Under the pieces are notes generated by a model. It worked only from the letters and a program-made list of their open reading frames with translations, was not told the origin of the DNA and did no database searches. The position numbers were made by a program, and so were the translations under genes. A stretch of DNA of 64,000 bases from Byssothecium circinans. Taxonomy: Eukaryota; Ascomycota; Dothideomycetes; Pleosporales; Massarinaceae. Positions within the stretch are counted from its first letter, which is position 1. Each line of letters starts with the position of its first letter. The DNA is taken from positions 94,398 through 158,397 of the forward strand of contig ML977022.1 in NCBI GenBank assembly GCA_010015675.1, in the 5' to 3' direction. Of this stretch, positions 19,104 to 31,122 are shown one piece after another.

Positions 19104-20649
19104 ATGGCGGGCTTGGGACGGTCGAACTCGCTGAGCATCAACACCAGCGGCAGCAGTCTCTTGTAAGTCTATATATACGGCCTTCTCTCCGCGCAGTCAT
19201 ATTCTCTAAGCTCAAGGCTGCATCCTCGAGCAGGGACTGCGCCATTGTCTCTCCCATGGGGCCGTTCACCCTCCATGTCATATCCCTCCCATGCATGCCT
19301 GCTAAGCTAACGTACCTGCAGCGGAAATAATAACAACACCAGCCAGGGCCAACAGAGTGCAGGGCTGTTCGGCTCGTCCACCAATGCGTCCCAGCCCCAG
19401 AGCACCGGAGGCCTGTTCGGGTCGACGTCACAGTCTCAGACAGGAGGATTGTTCGGCGGTGCGGCGTCGTCACAGCCACCCCAATCGACCTCGCTGTTTG
19501 GCAATTTGAATAAGCCCGCAGCGACCACCACCGGGACGAGCGGGGGGCTGTTCGGCTCGTCGACGGCACAGGCGCAATCGCAGCCCCAGCAGACGGGGAG
19601 CCTCTTCGGCGGTGCCCTGGGTGGGAATACGCAGAACCAGAACCAGAATCAGGCTTCCCAATCGGGTGGACTATTCAGCAATCCTCAAAAACCTTCGCTG
19701 TTGTGAGTAAGGGCGGCTGCATGCGGTGGTACAAGGGCTAACCGCATTCCTTAGCGGCTCGTCAACGGCACAAACTAGCACGCCGTCTTTGTTTGGAAAC
19801 ACAACCACGCAACAAAACCAAACACAATCAGGAGGGCAGCAGCAGTCCAACAGCATGTTCGGCAACCTCCAGTCCCAGAACAAGCCCTTTGGCCTCGGCA
19901 GCACTGGCGTCGGTCTCAATCCGCCAGCCGTTCAGATACAGGCTGCAGACTCGATAAAAGGCACCACGCGCTTCAATGACCTAGGGCCAGAATTCCAGCA
20001 ACAGATTGTGCAGATCGAAGAAATGATACAAGGGCGTATCAACAACGCCCACAAAACGCGGGGTACACTGCCCCAGCACATCGAGATGGTAGCCACCATC
20101 GCCCCAGACGTCGCCTATGTCGAAAAGCTCCTATCCACCATCGAGCTCGGTCTAGACAACGACTCGGCCAACATCGCCCACATCAAAGCCCAAGTCAAGA
20201 AAGACGCCGACGAGGCAACCCTCAGCTTCCGTGCCATCGAAAACCAAGCTCTACCCCCACAATTCCGCTATGGAAATGCATCCAACCTCACCACCTCCAC
20301 CTCTAAACCCGCAGCCACAAGCTCACTCGACGACGACGACCCCACCAAGCCTGTCGATCTCCTCGGTTTCTTCAACCGCCGCACCGACGGTCTCGCTTCC
20401 ACGCTCGAATTGTATCAACGCCAAATTCGCGAGATTGAAGCTCATCTCCGGACTATGGAAGCAGGCACACTGGAAAAGGCACAGCAATTGACGGGCAGTA
20501 GGAGTAGTGCGTCTGATCAGCGGAAACAGCTTATCGAGGCGTTGAGGGCAATTGAGGGGGCTATCTTGCAGTCTGCCAGCAAGGTTGGCAAGGTGCGCGA
20601 TGATGTTAATCAGCACATATTAGGCAATGCTGGGGCTGGACTTTTGTAA
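19104..20649 (+). CDS. NUP49: FG nucleoporin NUP49 (NUP58 family), three exons
   Basis: Central-channel nucleoporin that forms the permeability barrier in complex with NSP1 and NUP57. Exons 19104-19162, 19322-19702 and 19755-20649 give 444 aa. The N-terminal half has repeated GLFGS, SLFGN and LFGG units in a Gln/Asn/Ser/Thr background, the classical GLFG/FG type. From about residue 190 a structured coiled-coil region begins (TTRFNDLGPEFQQQIVQIEE...LPQHIEMVATIAPDVAYVEK...), and FFNRRTDGLASTLELYQRQI plus REIEAHLRTME mark the NUP49/NUP58 C-terminal coiled coil. Both introns split the Phe codon of an FG repeat after its second base (TT|C). NUP57 is the closest alternative, but the C-terminal motifs fit NUP49 better. 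Confidence 0.88.
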
Positions 20650-23600
20650 GCGGGTAGGGATGCGGAAAGGAAGGAACGCATGAGTGATCGAAGGAAACGG
20701 TTTGGGGTCTCGGGAACCAGGGTGGCTTTGTATATGTACTCATTGGATGGGCAAAAGTGCATGGCTGGACTGTGCTGCGTCTCGCGTAGTCGAGCGAGCA
20801 TGGCTGTTTTGACATAAATAGTTGACTTGTGGTCAAAGCGACAGATACCCAGGGACGAAAGGATGTAATCTTGACTGATTCAAAGTTCTGGAGCGTTGCC
20901 TTGTGATATGTCTTACTAGAGCAGGGAGGCTCATGGTTGTACAGAGTCCCTTTGATGGTATCTCCAAACATACGACACGGAGAGGCCCCTTCAATGTGGT
21001 AGTGGAATAGTCCCTCAGTCAATACAGGACTTGCACACAGTTTATGATAAGCTAGTATGTATGCAAGCTTCCCGTGTCGGATATACGGAAGGGTCGATTT
21101 GCAGTTTGCAAATATGTACTGGATTTATCTAGAAAAACATATCACCGCAACCTCTCACTGCAAGTAGAGGGAGAGAGGGAAATCAAGCATGGGTATGGTA
21201 CGTGCTCACCAAAGCTTTCTGTTCTTCAAAGCGTCCTTTCGATTCACACCTTGCCTGTGTAAGCCAGTAGCCTCCCCGTATGGAACGGGACGAACAGAAC
21301 ACCCTGGGGCTGGAACTGATGCCTTGCCAAGGGGCTCTCATAGTCCCAGCATTAGGAAGTGCTTGGGGCCCGCGCAGACGGTTCACAACTGCACGCACAT
21401 ACGAGATCTGCAGGACGAGTCCGTGCACAGACATCTTCGCGTATAAGTACGCCGAATGGACGGAGCACCATGGTCTGTGTCTGTGGGGCGGGACACGATC
21501 CCGTGATGTCAACGCGTGCATACAGCAGGAAGATCCATTGAGTTTGGTCGGTGGGACCTTCTGGGAAACCCGTGTTTGCACGGAGGTGGCGCAGAGATAC
21601 TGCGGCTAAATGGTCTATGTGGCATGCCCTCTCCTCCCGGGGATCATGGTCCTGGTCTTGACTCTGGGCCTGGAAGCATGGAGTGGCCGCGGAGGTTAAG
21701 CGTTTGGGCGTTGGACATGTGGCATCCATGGAGCGTGTACAAGGTCCTTGGATCCTCGAAGCTCTTCCCGAATAGCCAACTGCATGAAAAGAACCCAGTA
21801 TCTAACTACAGTGCGGCCGAGATGCAGCCCGTATATGCATGGTAAGCGAAGAAAAGTCGCAGGCCGGTAGGGTGCTGATTCGAATCGTCGGCCTGCCTTA
21901 CACGTGAGAAGGCAACGCGAGTGTGGCTTGTCAGGATCTCTCTCCGACGTGGCGATATATCACCAGCTAGTATACTTAGCTGGTAACTTGATGATACGAT
22001 ATAGAGTTAGTCCTAATCTAAACAAAGTCGTTAAGTCGTTCAGTCTCTCTAATATGGATTTTGGGGGTTGAAAATTACGCCCCTTGGTCCTCGTCGTGGG
22101 TATCACCCCCGTGCGCAGCTGTTCATACGACGTACGCGGTGGTTCTTCTTAGGTTTTCCTTTCTTGTCCGTGGAATCCATACAATGACTTGAACCGTAAC
22201 AATTTCAAGTTCGCACGTCCCAAGGTCGAAGAAGTCAAATGTCCTAGCGTGAACGTCGTCATGTTGACCAAGCCACACTGCGATCCGAGACCTCACAGTC
22301 AGCCTTCCTTCCATAGGGCTGGCAGGGATGTGGTACCGAAAATAAGGATCAGGATCTCCATGCTAGATATGGCGATGAGAAACCGCCGTCAGACGGGCGG
22401 AACCGCTGATAAAGAGGGCAGGGAGGGCCTGATGTTCAAGCGTCGTGCGCTCCTCTCCGACGCCGGAGTCGATCGGATTCGAGGGGATGGTTATTCTTAC
22501 GAATGGGTCCGACTAGCTGACTGTTAGCAGATGTCTTGAGCGTCCCCACCAGTCCATCCCGCGAGATCGTGGACGTGAGGTTTCGAAGAGTCGCACGGCA
22601 TGAACATGTAAGCCAGACGTCGGTAACGGTAGGGTAGTTCGCGTATGTAGCAGGTATGCATGCGTGTAGGTAAGTAAGCTGGGGGCGAGGCTACTTCAAG
22701 GCTCACCATTCTATTCGTAGAAAAACTCTTACCAGGGTAATTTCTCCACGGATATACTTGGCGAGGCGAAAAAACAAAAGAAAAGTGTTATCGTAATTCT
22801 CCGGTTCCTCCTCGTGCTTGCACCCACGGATACGGTTGCCCTTTGTGGAACGTGGCCCTTGGGGCAAGGGTCTTGTCGAGATAGATGGAAACGAGGTGTG
22901 GCTGAGTTTGCCTACCGACTCCGACTCCGAGGACTATTTTGGAGGGGTTTTGGACCCCAGGTGGTCGAGTTCACGGGACTGGAGTGTCTGACGTGTCGGC
23001 GAGAGCGACGATAATGACGGAGAGGCTGGTGGTGGTGATGGGGAGGGTTGATGTTACAGTTACCGTTCGTGGATTGTTGCAGCGCTGGACGTGCGTGTCG
23101 GTAGTCGAGGACTGGAATATCGGAAGGATCAAGCGGGCGTTATTAGCTTTTGGGATTATTCGCACTGCTCGCTTTTCGAGCTGGCGGAATAATGTGTAGG
23201 CGAGATAGAGAAGACGAATCGATAAGATTTTGGAATCGCGTGGTCAAAGCTATGAACATCACAGAATGTTGCAGCAACAGATGCTACCCAGAACCAGATA
23301 TCGTCTCATAGGTGTCTTTCCACTTTAAAATACTACCACCTAGCATTCCCCTACTTCAGCCTTCAGGTCGCATTAGCAAGAAATTGAACAGACAGCTTCC
23401 AATTGCACAAGACCAGAAGTCCCCCGCCGATTCGAATCGGAAATGAGCCCACGACTCGAATACGAGCGTCCCGAGAGAATGTTACAGCCGAAAAAGCGCC
23501 ATAGTATCTATCTTGAAGTCACACGCTGTTAAGCGGCCGCTTTAGGGCAGAGTCCACGGGTTCTTGCGTAGGAGATTGACATGTGAACTGTCCGAACTCC

Positions 23601-24114
23601 GATCCATATCTTCGATTACTATAGCAAGACTTCAGAGCTTCGTTTGGGGGCCTTTTCGAATCATCGATGCAAGAGTCTGGGTGTAAAAGAATCGGGGTGC
23701 TTGTGGAGGGAGAATCGTTCGACGTACGCTCGGATTGGGAACTTGTAGGTGAAAAGGCCTGCAGCCCAAAAGGATCTCGAGAATGTGGTAGTTGCTATTG
23801 GGAGTCTTCATGGAAATAAAATAGTTCAAGGATAGGCTTTGGCGTATCGATGGCAAGTGATGAGGTTGTACGACCACTGAGGGTGGAAGTGGAGTGGGAT
23901 GGTGTTGTGGCGAGATGGTCGCGTCAAAGAGGGAAAGCACGATTTCTACACCGTTTGCTCACTCGCCAAGATCTGGATGCTTGGAAAATCCCTTTTCGAT
24001 ATATATGCGGCCTTCACAATTTTCCTTCGTCTGTATCATTTAGGAAACTCCCATTGAATAAGTTCCACAAAATCTCTTCCACATCGAAACCCCCACCCAC
24101 TTACACATACACCT
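20650..24114. other. 3.5 kb convergent intergenic region, no gene recognised
   Basis: Lies between the 3' ends of NUP49 (+) and the glutathione transferase gene (-), far longer than two 3' UTRs need. Open frames are short, overlap each other and lack domains. One hairpin-forming inverted repeat is at 21859-21896. I saw no TIR, LTR or transposase fragment, but an old decayed repeat cannot be excluded. Confidence 0.35.
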
Positions 24115-25371
24115 TCACTTCTTCAGCGCAAACCTGACCGCCGGAACCTCCTCATCCAACCCCAAAATATCCGGCAGAGGCCCCACAGGCGTAATCGCAA
24201 ACCGATTAATTTGAGTATGACTCTTCGTATAATCTACAAAACATTAGCAAACACACACTCGCGCGCCCCCCTCGCTCCTCTTCCCTCTCATGGACTTACG
24301 GTTCTTGATATACTCAAACTGCGTCGTCTCTCCAAACGCAGCACTCCACTCCCCCCAGTACAACTCCCGTACCCAACGATGCAGATGCGGATACCCGCTC
24401 CTGATGTCTCTGATATTGCACTTGAAGTGCTGCACATAGACGGGATCGAAGCGGATGATGGTGGTAAAGAGGCGGATATCGGCTTCAGTGGGGTGCGGGG
24501 AGGAGAGGAGGAAGGGTGTTGTGGAGGTGTAGAGGAAGGATTCGACGCGATTGAGGGAGGCGAAAAGGGTGGTTACGGCTTTGGTGTATGCCTCCTGGGT
24601 GCTGTTTTTTTTTTGTCAGTGGAGGAGATGGTATTTCGAAAAGGATGAGGGACAGACATACGTAGCAAACCCGCATTTATAAACACCGTTGTTGATGTCA
24701 TTATAAACCCACTCATTCATCTCCTCAATCTCCTTCCTTATCTTCTCAGGGAACAAGTCCAACCCCTTGTACTTCTCGTCGACGACATCGTCGAAAGCGT
24801 AGTAAAACATACGAATAATCTCACTGCTCTCATTGCTCACAATTACCTTCTTCTTCTTGTCGTACAGCGTCGGAACCGTAAAACGCCCTTCATAATTCGG
24901 GTTCTGCGCAAAGTAGATATCCCTCAGGTGCGTGTACCCGGGATGCAGGGGATCAGGCGTCGTGTTCTCGCCGGGTACTTTCTCGTCCGATGTCGCGAAT
25001 CGCCATCCCTTCTCACCCATGTGCCAGTGCACACTGGTAAACCCGATGATGTCCTCGAGACCTTTCAGGCGTCGCACGATCATGGTTCGATGCGCCCATG
25101 GACACGCATGGCTGACGTATAAATGGTACCGATCTTTCTCGGGTGGGAACTCGGCAGTGGGCTTGTTTTCGATCCAGTTACGGAACACGCTTGTTTGTCT
25201 TTTGAATTCGCCGGATTTGTCGCCCGGCTTGACCCAGTCAGTGATTGAGGGTGCTTTATCCATTGCGTTGCGGATACTGCTGCTCGACAGATTTCGCGTG
25301 GGTATACTAGGGAGGCTTGGAGCGATGATGTGGTTGCTGAAGGCGCGTAGACGAGAGAGCACGGAGGACAT
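24115..25371 (-). CDS. Omega/ECM4-type glutathione S-transferase (glutathionyl-hydroquinone reductase family)
   Basis: Uses glutathione and a catalytic Cys to reduce S-glutathionylated substrates. Exons 24662-25371, 24300-24601 and 24115-24233, introns GTATGT...ACAG and GTAAGT...TGTAG, product 376 aa. The signature [11 protein letters not shown] carries the nucleophile Cys90. Further family blocks are [28 protein letters not shown] and [17 protein letters not shown] (glutathione binding), then the helical domain GFATTQEAY...[20 protein letters not shown] and [13 protein letters not shown]. The protein ends [12 protein letters not shown]...RFALKK. The first 36 residues ([20 protein letters not shown]...) resemble a mitochondrial presequence, while Met37 (25263) would give a cytosolic form. 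Yeast ECM4/GTO proteins are the nearest known relatives. Confidence 0.92.
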
Positions 25372-26436
25372 GTACAAATGTTTTCGTTGCAGAGAAGAGG
25401 AGGAAGGAGGAGGGTGAAGATATAAACATTGATCGTCGAGCTCGGTGAAGCTCGAAAGCTTCCCCGCTAATCGTCGCATCCCCACTTTCGTCATCATCAG
25501 TCAAGGGCTTTTCGCCTATTTAGCTGCATTATAGATTGACGAGGGCTTTACTCAGCTTGACAAAGCGACTGCGAGGCCTCGTGGAGCAAGGGATTTGTAA
25601 ATTTTACGAGAGAGAGGGCAAATAAAGATACTCACATTTACGCGTAAGTTTCTATGTGAATATAGGCGGGGTCATCCAAGCGGCCGAAAACGGTTCCAAT
25701 TGGTCAACTTCAGATGTCAATGAGGAAGTAGGACCAAAGGTTGAGGTGGATCTTTGTTGGCGGACATGGGCATACGAAGGACTGATCATGGTAAGAGACA
25801 ATTGAATGGCCCGCCAAGGATGAAGAAGTGCGAATGTGAAAAAGGTGATATTGCATGCTCACACCCGATAACCTCATCGGAGGCACGAGTCTGTCTGTAC
25901 TTTCCCTACATTACCAGACGCTGCACATAGATAGGGTCCGTGTCTATGGAACTATTCACCAAAACTCTCCCATTACAGCGGTATCTGCAAATCTCTCGCA
26001 ACCGCCAAAACCCCAGCAGCTGCATAAGGAAAGACCAAGGTAGCTATCTAAATAAGTAGATGTCGACGAGCTGTCGATATAGATCGATTGAATTTAGCCT
26101 GTTGAAATCATAACGCCCGCTTGAACGCATAAAGACCGAGGTTTCCGAGCAGTACTAGCATTGCCAATACTAGCCTCGTGATGCCGAGGTAGAAGAATGG
26201 AAAAAGGCAAAAGTGTTCCAGTCGACGGCCGAAGGCCTCGCCATGGACATATAATACATTGTGTTGAATGTTGATGATACTGGCACTAGGAGAAAAGAAG
26301 AATTGGGCACGGTTGATGTGCCTAATGGGTATCATCGCGCCATAAGCACGCAAGAGCAGGTGCTCCACGCAAATAAGTAGAAGTACGTGGGAGGGAGAGC
26401 GCAAAAGAAAAGGCGCGAAAAACAAACCTTTCTAGC
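25372..26436. other. Intergenic region, glutathione transferase promoter and FNIP 3' side
   Basis: About 1.06 kb between two minus-strand genes. It should contain the promoter of the glutathione transferase and the 3' UTR of the FNIP homologue. No coding signal, RNA gene or repeat was recognised. Confidence 0.35.
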
Positions 26437-29400
26437 TCACTCAACTTCTGTTAGCCATCGGCGAATCCCCTCCTTCAGCGAAGAGTCGGCTGCAGTTTTC
26501 ACGCCATCGTGCGCTGGCTTCCCCTCACCACCAACCGTGACGTCCGAGCCCTCTTTCAAATTCCGCTCTGCCGTCACGTTCTTCACAACCACGCCGAGTG
26601 CGTCAAAGATGACAGCTTTGCAGTCGGTTTGCGGCACTTCAACGTGATGTCCGGCATCGGATCCAGATCGTGTATCGCGCCGACCCCGCCGAGAGCTGGA
26701 CCGAGAAGAGCTAGCAGACTGCACTCGAGAAGAATGACTTGATTGTGCCAGGATGCGATCAATAGCATCTACAAGAGTAGTATCGAAATCCATGATCGGC
26801 TCTGTGACGATCTTATCGTCAAGGTGTACTTCAGACATTAAAGGTAAAGCTGATGCGGCAGTGTAGGGATTGCCGTACTGTGAGCGCGCAGGAGGCATGC
26901 CAGTGGGACCGGGCGTCATGGAATTAGCAGCGTAGGTCGGTGTCGGTGTAAGCCTTACAAGCCGCTTCAAGCTCAGACGCTTGATGCTGAACGTGCTGGT
27001 ATCGGCGATGATAGCTGAGCATACATCGACCCACCGTTCGAGTGGGCCTTGCTCCAAAGTCGGAGTAATAGCGGACGTGATTGGAGTTGGCTCAGAGCGC
27101 ATAGCAGCTTTGATATCCTTTTCAAGGGTTGCGTACGGCTTGATAGCCTGGATAGCAAAGTCGGGATGGAATTCTCTGAGCCAACCAGCGGCATTGACGG
27201 GTTGCTCCGGTTCCCAGCAAGGCATAGACATCATCGATGACTCGCCATAACTAGAGCCGTGCTGGCTAGACGAATAGCCTCCCATCAAGGGCGATTGAAG
27301 AGGAGAGCCAAATTCGGGGAGTGGCATGTCGACCTCAACCACGCCGTCCTTCTCATTCACCGAGAGTTTGAGGACTGAGTCGAATGTTTTCGGTCGCTCC
27401 GGTATTGGCCGTGCAGCAGATGCAGGCACACCACTGGAACCCATCGGGTATGTTTCGGGTGAGTTTCCTCCAGTCGTAGTCGTATTGCTTATAGGTGATT
27501 CAAAGGCATCCGCGTCACCGAAAACTCCGTCCATAGAGAGCTCTTGCACCATTTGCTCAAGCTGCGAACGAGGTCGCTCTGGAAATCGATAGGCTGAGCC
27601 GGCAACGCCTAATCCGTCATCTGTGCTTTGGAGATAGTCGCTCTGGTCGACCGATGACCCACGCCGTCCACTCCAGAAATTCATGAAACCACTCCAGCGG
27701 CTTGTGTTGGATGAGTCTGTGCTGGGATTGCTTGAAGAACCAGTCCCACTTCGATTCAAGGTGTGCATCAAGTTTGCAGAGGCCAAGCTGTCACTGCTCT
27801 CGGGCCTAGCCTCAGGAGAAGGACCGGATGACTTTGTGCGGGGGAGAGTGAAGTGTGCAACCGGTACGGTGTTTTGAGGAGTAGTGCTTGACAGAGTGGC
27901 GCTACTGGTTGTTGTGGGCGCAGAGCTATCCGACATGGATGGAATCACCAAACTCGTGCGTATTGAGTGGGCAGAAGACCTACGAGAGTGTCTCGACATT
28001 TCTGGAAACTCGGGCACGCCAGAATCAGATCGTCCATTAGCAGACTCGAGAGCGGTAGGGGTGGCCACATTTGCTGCAGGAGGTTGAAGACGCATGTTGG
28101 TTATGCTCTGCTTGCAACGTGGTCGTCGATTGATCTGGCGGCGGAGAGAATGCTTTCTCGACGGCGGCATGTTGGTGGGAGGAGATTGTGAATAACCACG
28201 TAGCGACGCTGAGGTGCTGGGTCGCATAGGAGAAGCGCTATCAAGCGTCGGGGCGTTTGCAGGCAAGAATGCAGCAAGCAGAAATATTAGTCTTCGCGCT
28301 GCCATCTTATCCGGCGACACAATGACAGTTCGATTCGCAATGATGAGATTCTCCCCGACAGTTGATTTTTGCTGCTCTTTGTGGCGCTTCCGATGCCATT
28401 TGGGGCCAAGTCGGTTGAGCCACTCAGTATGGCTTCCCAAGAATGCCGTTAGGAGGTTGAAAAAGAAGAAGTTTTGCTCCTTGCGTCCGGCCCATCGACC
28501 GAGCCATCGTGCTTCCTCGCGCCAGACACCCCATTTGCCCTGACCCGTCATGACTCGAGGTATCCTCATCCCACTGACGACGCGATTCCCCGTTAGCTCT
28601 ACCGCTTTCTTAACTTCCGGATCAGACATAAGAGCATTGGGTTGCAGCTTGAGCGCTCGACGCATTGGCGGAGGCGGTGGGTCACGCAAGCTCACACGTG
28701 ATGGCTGCGCTCGTGGTTGCTGTGCTATCGGAGGAGATGCAGTCTCTGCCATCTTGAAGCGTGTCAAGATGCGCTCCTGAACAACGAATTGCAGGCTTGT
28801 AAGGGAGCGCATGATGACGTCCCAGTGCTGCCCAACCACATCAACGCGGTCGTCTACGTCACTGTTAAGTGAAGCCGAGATGAACGACTCCATGCCAAAG
28901 TTGGAGTCAACGAAGGCCCAACCAGCACGACGGTCAGAGTCTAGCGACGAGCCCAGTGAGTCCTGTCCTGGGGCAGATGTTGACACGTGACTTCCCCTCT
29001 GATTTCCTGGGCGGGAAGGCGGCCGTAACGTCGAGGATGGCGGAGCGATAGGTAGATGGAGGATCACTGTGATGGCATACATGGGGCTCTTGCGTGTTGA
29101 TGGAAGTATCTTGGATGCTGCACTCTTACTGCCCGGCCGGGGAAAGGGAAATGCATTGCCTCGGCCCATGGAGTTTTGAGGTGTGGGAGTAGGAACATTA
29201 GAAGTATCTTGATCATCGTCGGGTATCGTGACTGAGAACATGCGTGTGATGAAGATGGTGCGTCTCCGGGGCTCTTTCGAGACGATTGCGCTGCTTTGAG
29301 GAGAGGGTAGTTCGGCGGGGAGATTGGCCGGCGTGTAGGACTGGGCGAGGTGGCTCTTTCTACGCAAGCCTTCTGCCCTTCCCAGCGAACTTGCTGCATC

Positions 29401-30123
29401 CTGGATGTTCGGAGCGAGGCCTGGCGTCTCAGCCGGCTTAGGATCGAGTGGCACAATGTGGATCTTGTTCGAGTTGCCTCTATAGTTCATAGGCGTGTTT
29501 CCAAACATGCAGTCTAAGCATATGTTGACCAGATCCGTGGCGTCCTTTGCCTTTGCCTGTGCCTTCGCCTGTATCTGCGAATGCTCATCGATGTTGGGCA
29601 TGGAAGAAATCGAGTTACCGCGCGTACGTGTGCGGGTGAAGGCGGCTACGGTGGGTGATCTCGGCGTCGACTCTGTGACCAGCGACGAGCGGCGTGAATG
29701 CAACCCTCCAAAGGTTGGTCCCGCGGTGCTGGCACTGCCGGGTCCGCCGCCAAAAGCCCGCGAGCGCGTGTTTGGCCGGGTAGGCGACTCTGCGCGCGGC
29801 GGGCCCGGCTTCGAGTCGAACAAGACGGACCTGGGCATCGCACCGGCCTCATCCTGGGCGATGATGATGCGGCAGTCGCGCGGAAACTCGAGGTCTATCT
29901 CGGGCTGCGGGCCGTCGTGGGCGGTCCCCAGCGACAGCGAGGCAGCGTGGAGGGGGTAGGGCTGGCCCTCGGGGTGGTAGAGGGTGCTCGATTCGGGATA
30001 GAGTAGGTGTCGCGTGTGCGAGTCTTCGGTGGCAGAATCAAGCGTCGTGGACGGTGACGGGTGCGCGCCGGCGCCCTTGCGGTTGCTAAAGAACTGGCCG
30101 AGCATGTCTGCTACAGGGCGCAT
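26437..30123 (-). CDS. Folliculin-interacting protein homologue (FNIP/Lst4-like), 1228 aa
   Basis: Probable partner of the folliculin/Lst7 homologue in the GAP complex that signals amino-acid status to TORC1 at the vacuole. One exon starting at the ATG at 30123. The split N-terminal longin-type domain is visible: DCRIIIAQDEAG and VLFDS at residues 83-103, DCMFGNTPMNYRGNSNKIHI at 204-223, then RRTIFITRMFSVTIP at 287-301. Ser/Pro-rich insertions separate these blocks, as in fungal members. A second conserved stretch with AVELTGNRVVSGMRIPRVMT and ANRTVIVSPDKMAARRLIFL belongs to the middle DENN-like region, and NAAGWLREFHPDFAIQAIKP with CKAVIFDALGVVVKNV lie near the C-terminus. The length is in the usual range for the family. 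No intron was needed. Confidence 0.88.
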   Translation of the reverse strand: MRPVADMLGQFFSNRKGAGAHPSPSTTLDSATEDSHTRHLLYPESSTLYHPEGQPYPLHAASLSLGTAHDGPQPEIDLEFPRDCRIIIAQDEAGAMPRSVLFDSKPGPPRAESPTRPNTRSRAFGGGPGSASTAGPTFGGLHSRRSSLVTESTPRSPTVAAFTRTRTRGNSISSMPNIDEHSQIQAKAQAKAKDATDLVNICLDCMFGNTPMNYRGNSNKIHIVPLDPKPAETPGLAPNIQDAASSLGRAEGLRRKSHLAQSYTPANLPAELPSPQSSAIVSKEPRRRTIFITRMFSVTIPDDDQDTSNVPTPTPQNSMGRGNAFPFPRPGSKSAASKILPSTRKSPMYAITVILHLPIAPPSSTLRPPSRPGNQRGSHVSTSAPGQDSLGSSLDSDRRAGWAFVDSNFGMESFISASLNSDVDDRVDVVGQHWDVIMRSLTSLQFVVQERILTRFKMAETASPPIAQQPRAQPSRVSLRDPPPPPMRRALKLQPNALMSDPEVKKAVELTGNRVVSGMRIPRVMTGQGKWGVWREEARWLGRWAGRKEQNFFFFNLLTAFLGSHTEWLNRLGPKWHRKRHKEQQKSTVGENLIIANRTVIVSPDKMAARRLIFLLAAFLPANAPTLDSASPMRPSTSASLRGYSQSPPTNMPPSRKHSLRRQINRRPRCKQSITNMRLQPPAANVATPTALESANGRSDSGVPEFPEMSRHSRRSSAHSIRTSLVIPSMSDSSAPTTTSSATLSSTTPQNTVPVAHFTLPRTKSSGPSPEARPESSDSLASANLMHTLNRSGTGSSSNPSTDSSNTSRWSGFMNFWSGRRGSSVDQSDYLQSTDDGLGVAGSAYRFPERPRSQLEQMVQELSMDGVFGDADAFESPISNTTTTGGNSPETYPMGSSGVPASAARPIPERPKTFDSVLKLSVNEKDGVVEVDMPLPEFGSPLQSPLMGGYSSSQHGSSYGESSMMSMPCWEPEQPVNAAGWLREFHPDFAIQAIKPYATLEKDIKAAMRSEPTPITSAITPTLEQGPLERWVDVCSAIIADTSTFSIKRLSLKRLVRLTPTPTYAANSMTPGPTGMPPARSQYGNPYTAASALPLMSEVHLDDKIVTEPIMDFDTTLVDAIDRILAQSSHSSRVQSASSSRSSSRRGRRDTRSGSDAGHHVEVPQTDCKAVIFDALGVVVKNVTAERNLKEGSDVTVGGEGKPAHDGVKTAADSSLKEGIRRWLTEVE

Positions 30124-31122
30124 GGAGCCATGGAGCGCGACACGCCTCAGCAGTTGTTAAGAAAGCCGTAGCAGAAGACCTGGCGGACGCGGACTTGGGA
30201 GACGCCAGGACGTGGCCAGCCCATGGTCAGCGGCTGGTGTCTATGTTGTCTCGTCCGGGTGCCAGGCGGCAGCTCAGCGAGCCTGCGCGTTGTGTATGGC
30301 CGTGGAGCGCGGTCGGCGGGTTGCTGACGGTGGGAACGTTGTCACGAGACAGTCGGTACGCTGGAGGTGAGGCGGGAGGAGGAATTGTACCGCTCGGAGG
30401 GAGTCTGTGTCGCAGGTCGCGTGCGATGGATTACGTTGGGTGGCCGTTGTGTGGATGTCGATGTTAGTGGATCCAGGCGTTGTCTGGGCTGGCTTAGTTA
30501 TATCTATGGATCGGCCGGACCTTGAGCTTCACCGCCATTGTATCGTATGGAGATGATGCCTCTTGCGGCTGCACGAGACAAGGCCCAAAGCCACTCAGAT
30601 TTTGGAGAGCGGGAGGCGCCTTCTCCCTGCCGTCCCGCTGTGATAATCAGATCGAAGACCGACGTCCCTTTCACGGTGAGCAGTGGCTTTTCTTTCCTCA
30701 TCTCATCACCATAACGTCGCCTCAAACTCGGCATCACTCACTTGCATCCCTACCGAGGCGCAGATCGCTTGCCCCAGATCCCCAAGGCTGCCCTGTCTTA
30801 ACGACCGATAATATTACCTTTCCTTATCCTCTAGCTCAGGCAGACACACGCCTCACGAAGACAAGGGCAGGATCAACCATCAGTCTCACAGGTGACGGGT
30901 TGATATCGACACCAACGGTTGTTTGCAGCTCCCTGTCACCATGAGTCATAATTTCGTACGACCGGAGGCTGCTGACCGAACACGCACAGCTTAGAGCATT
31001 ATTCTCAGCCAAACAACGAAGCTTGGTATGAGGCTCACCTGTCACAAGTGACCAGTTTATCCATAACGGGCAAGCCTGACCAACGGCACTTCACATACAC
31101 GCAAATAAACAACGCCCAAGCA
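30124..31122. other. Intergenic region upstream of the FNIP homologue
   Basis: About 1 kb that should contain the promoter and 5' UTR of the minus-strand FNIP homologue. Short frames occur but none has a domain or plausible splice partners. Confidence 0.3.

Noticed and set aside
23421..23445. B-box-like ATTCGAATC as a possible tRNA
   Set aside because: No acceptor stem, D arm or anticodon arm can be drawn around it. The same holds for the similar sequence near 21880.
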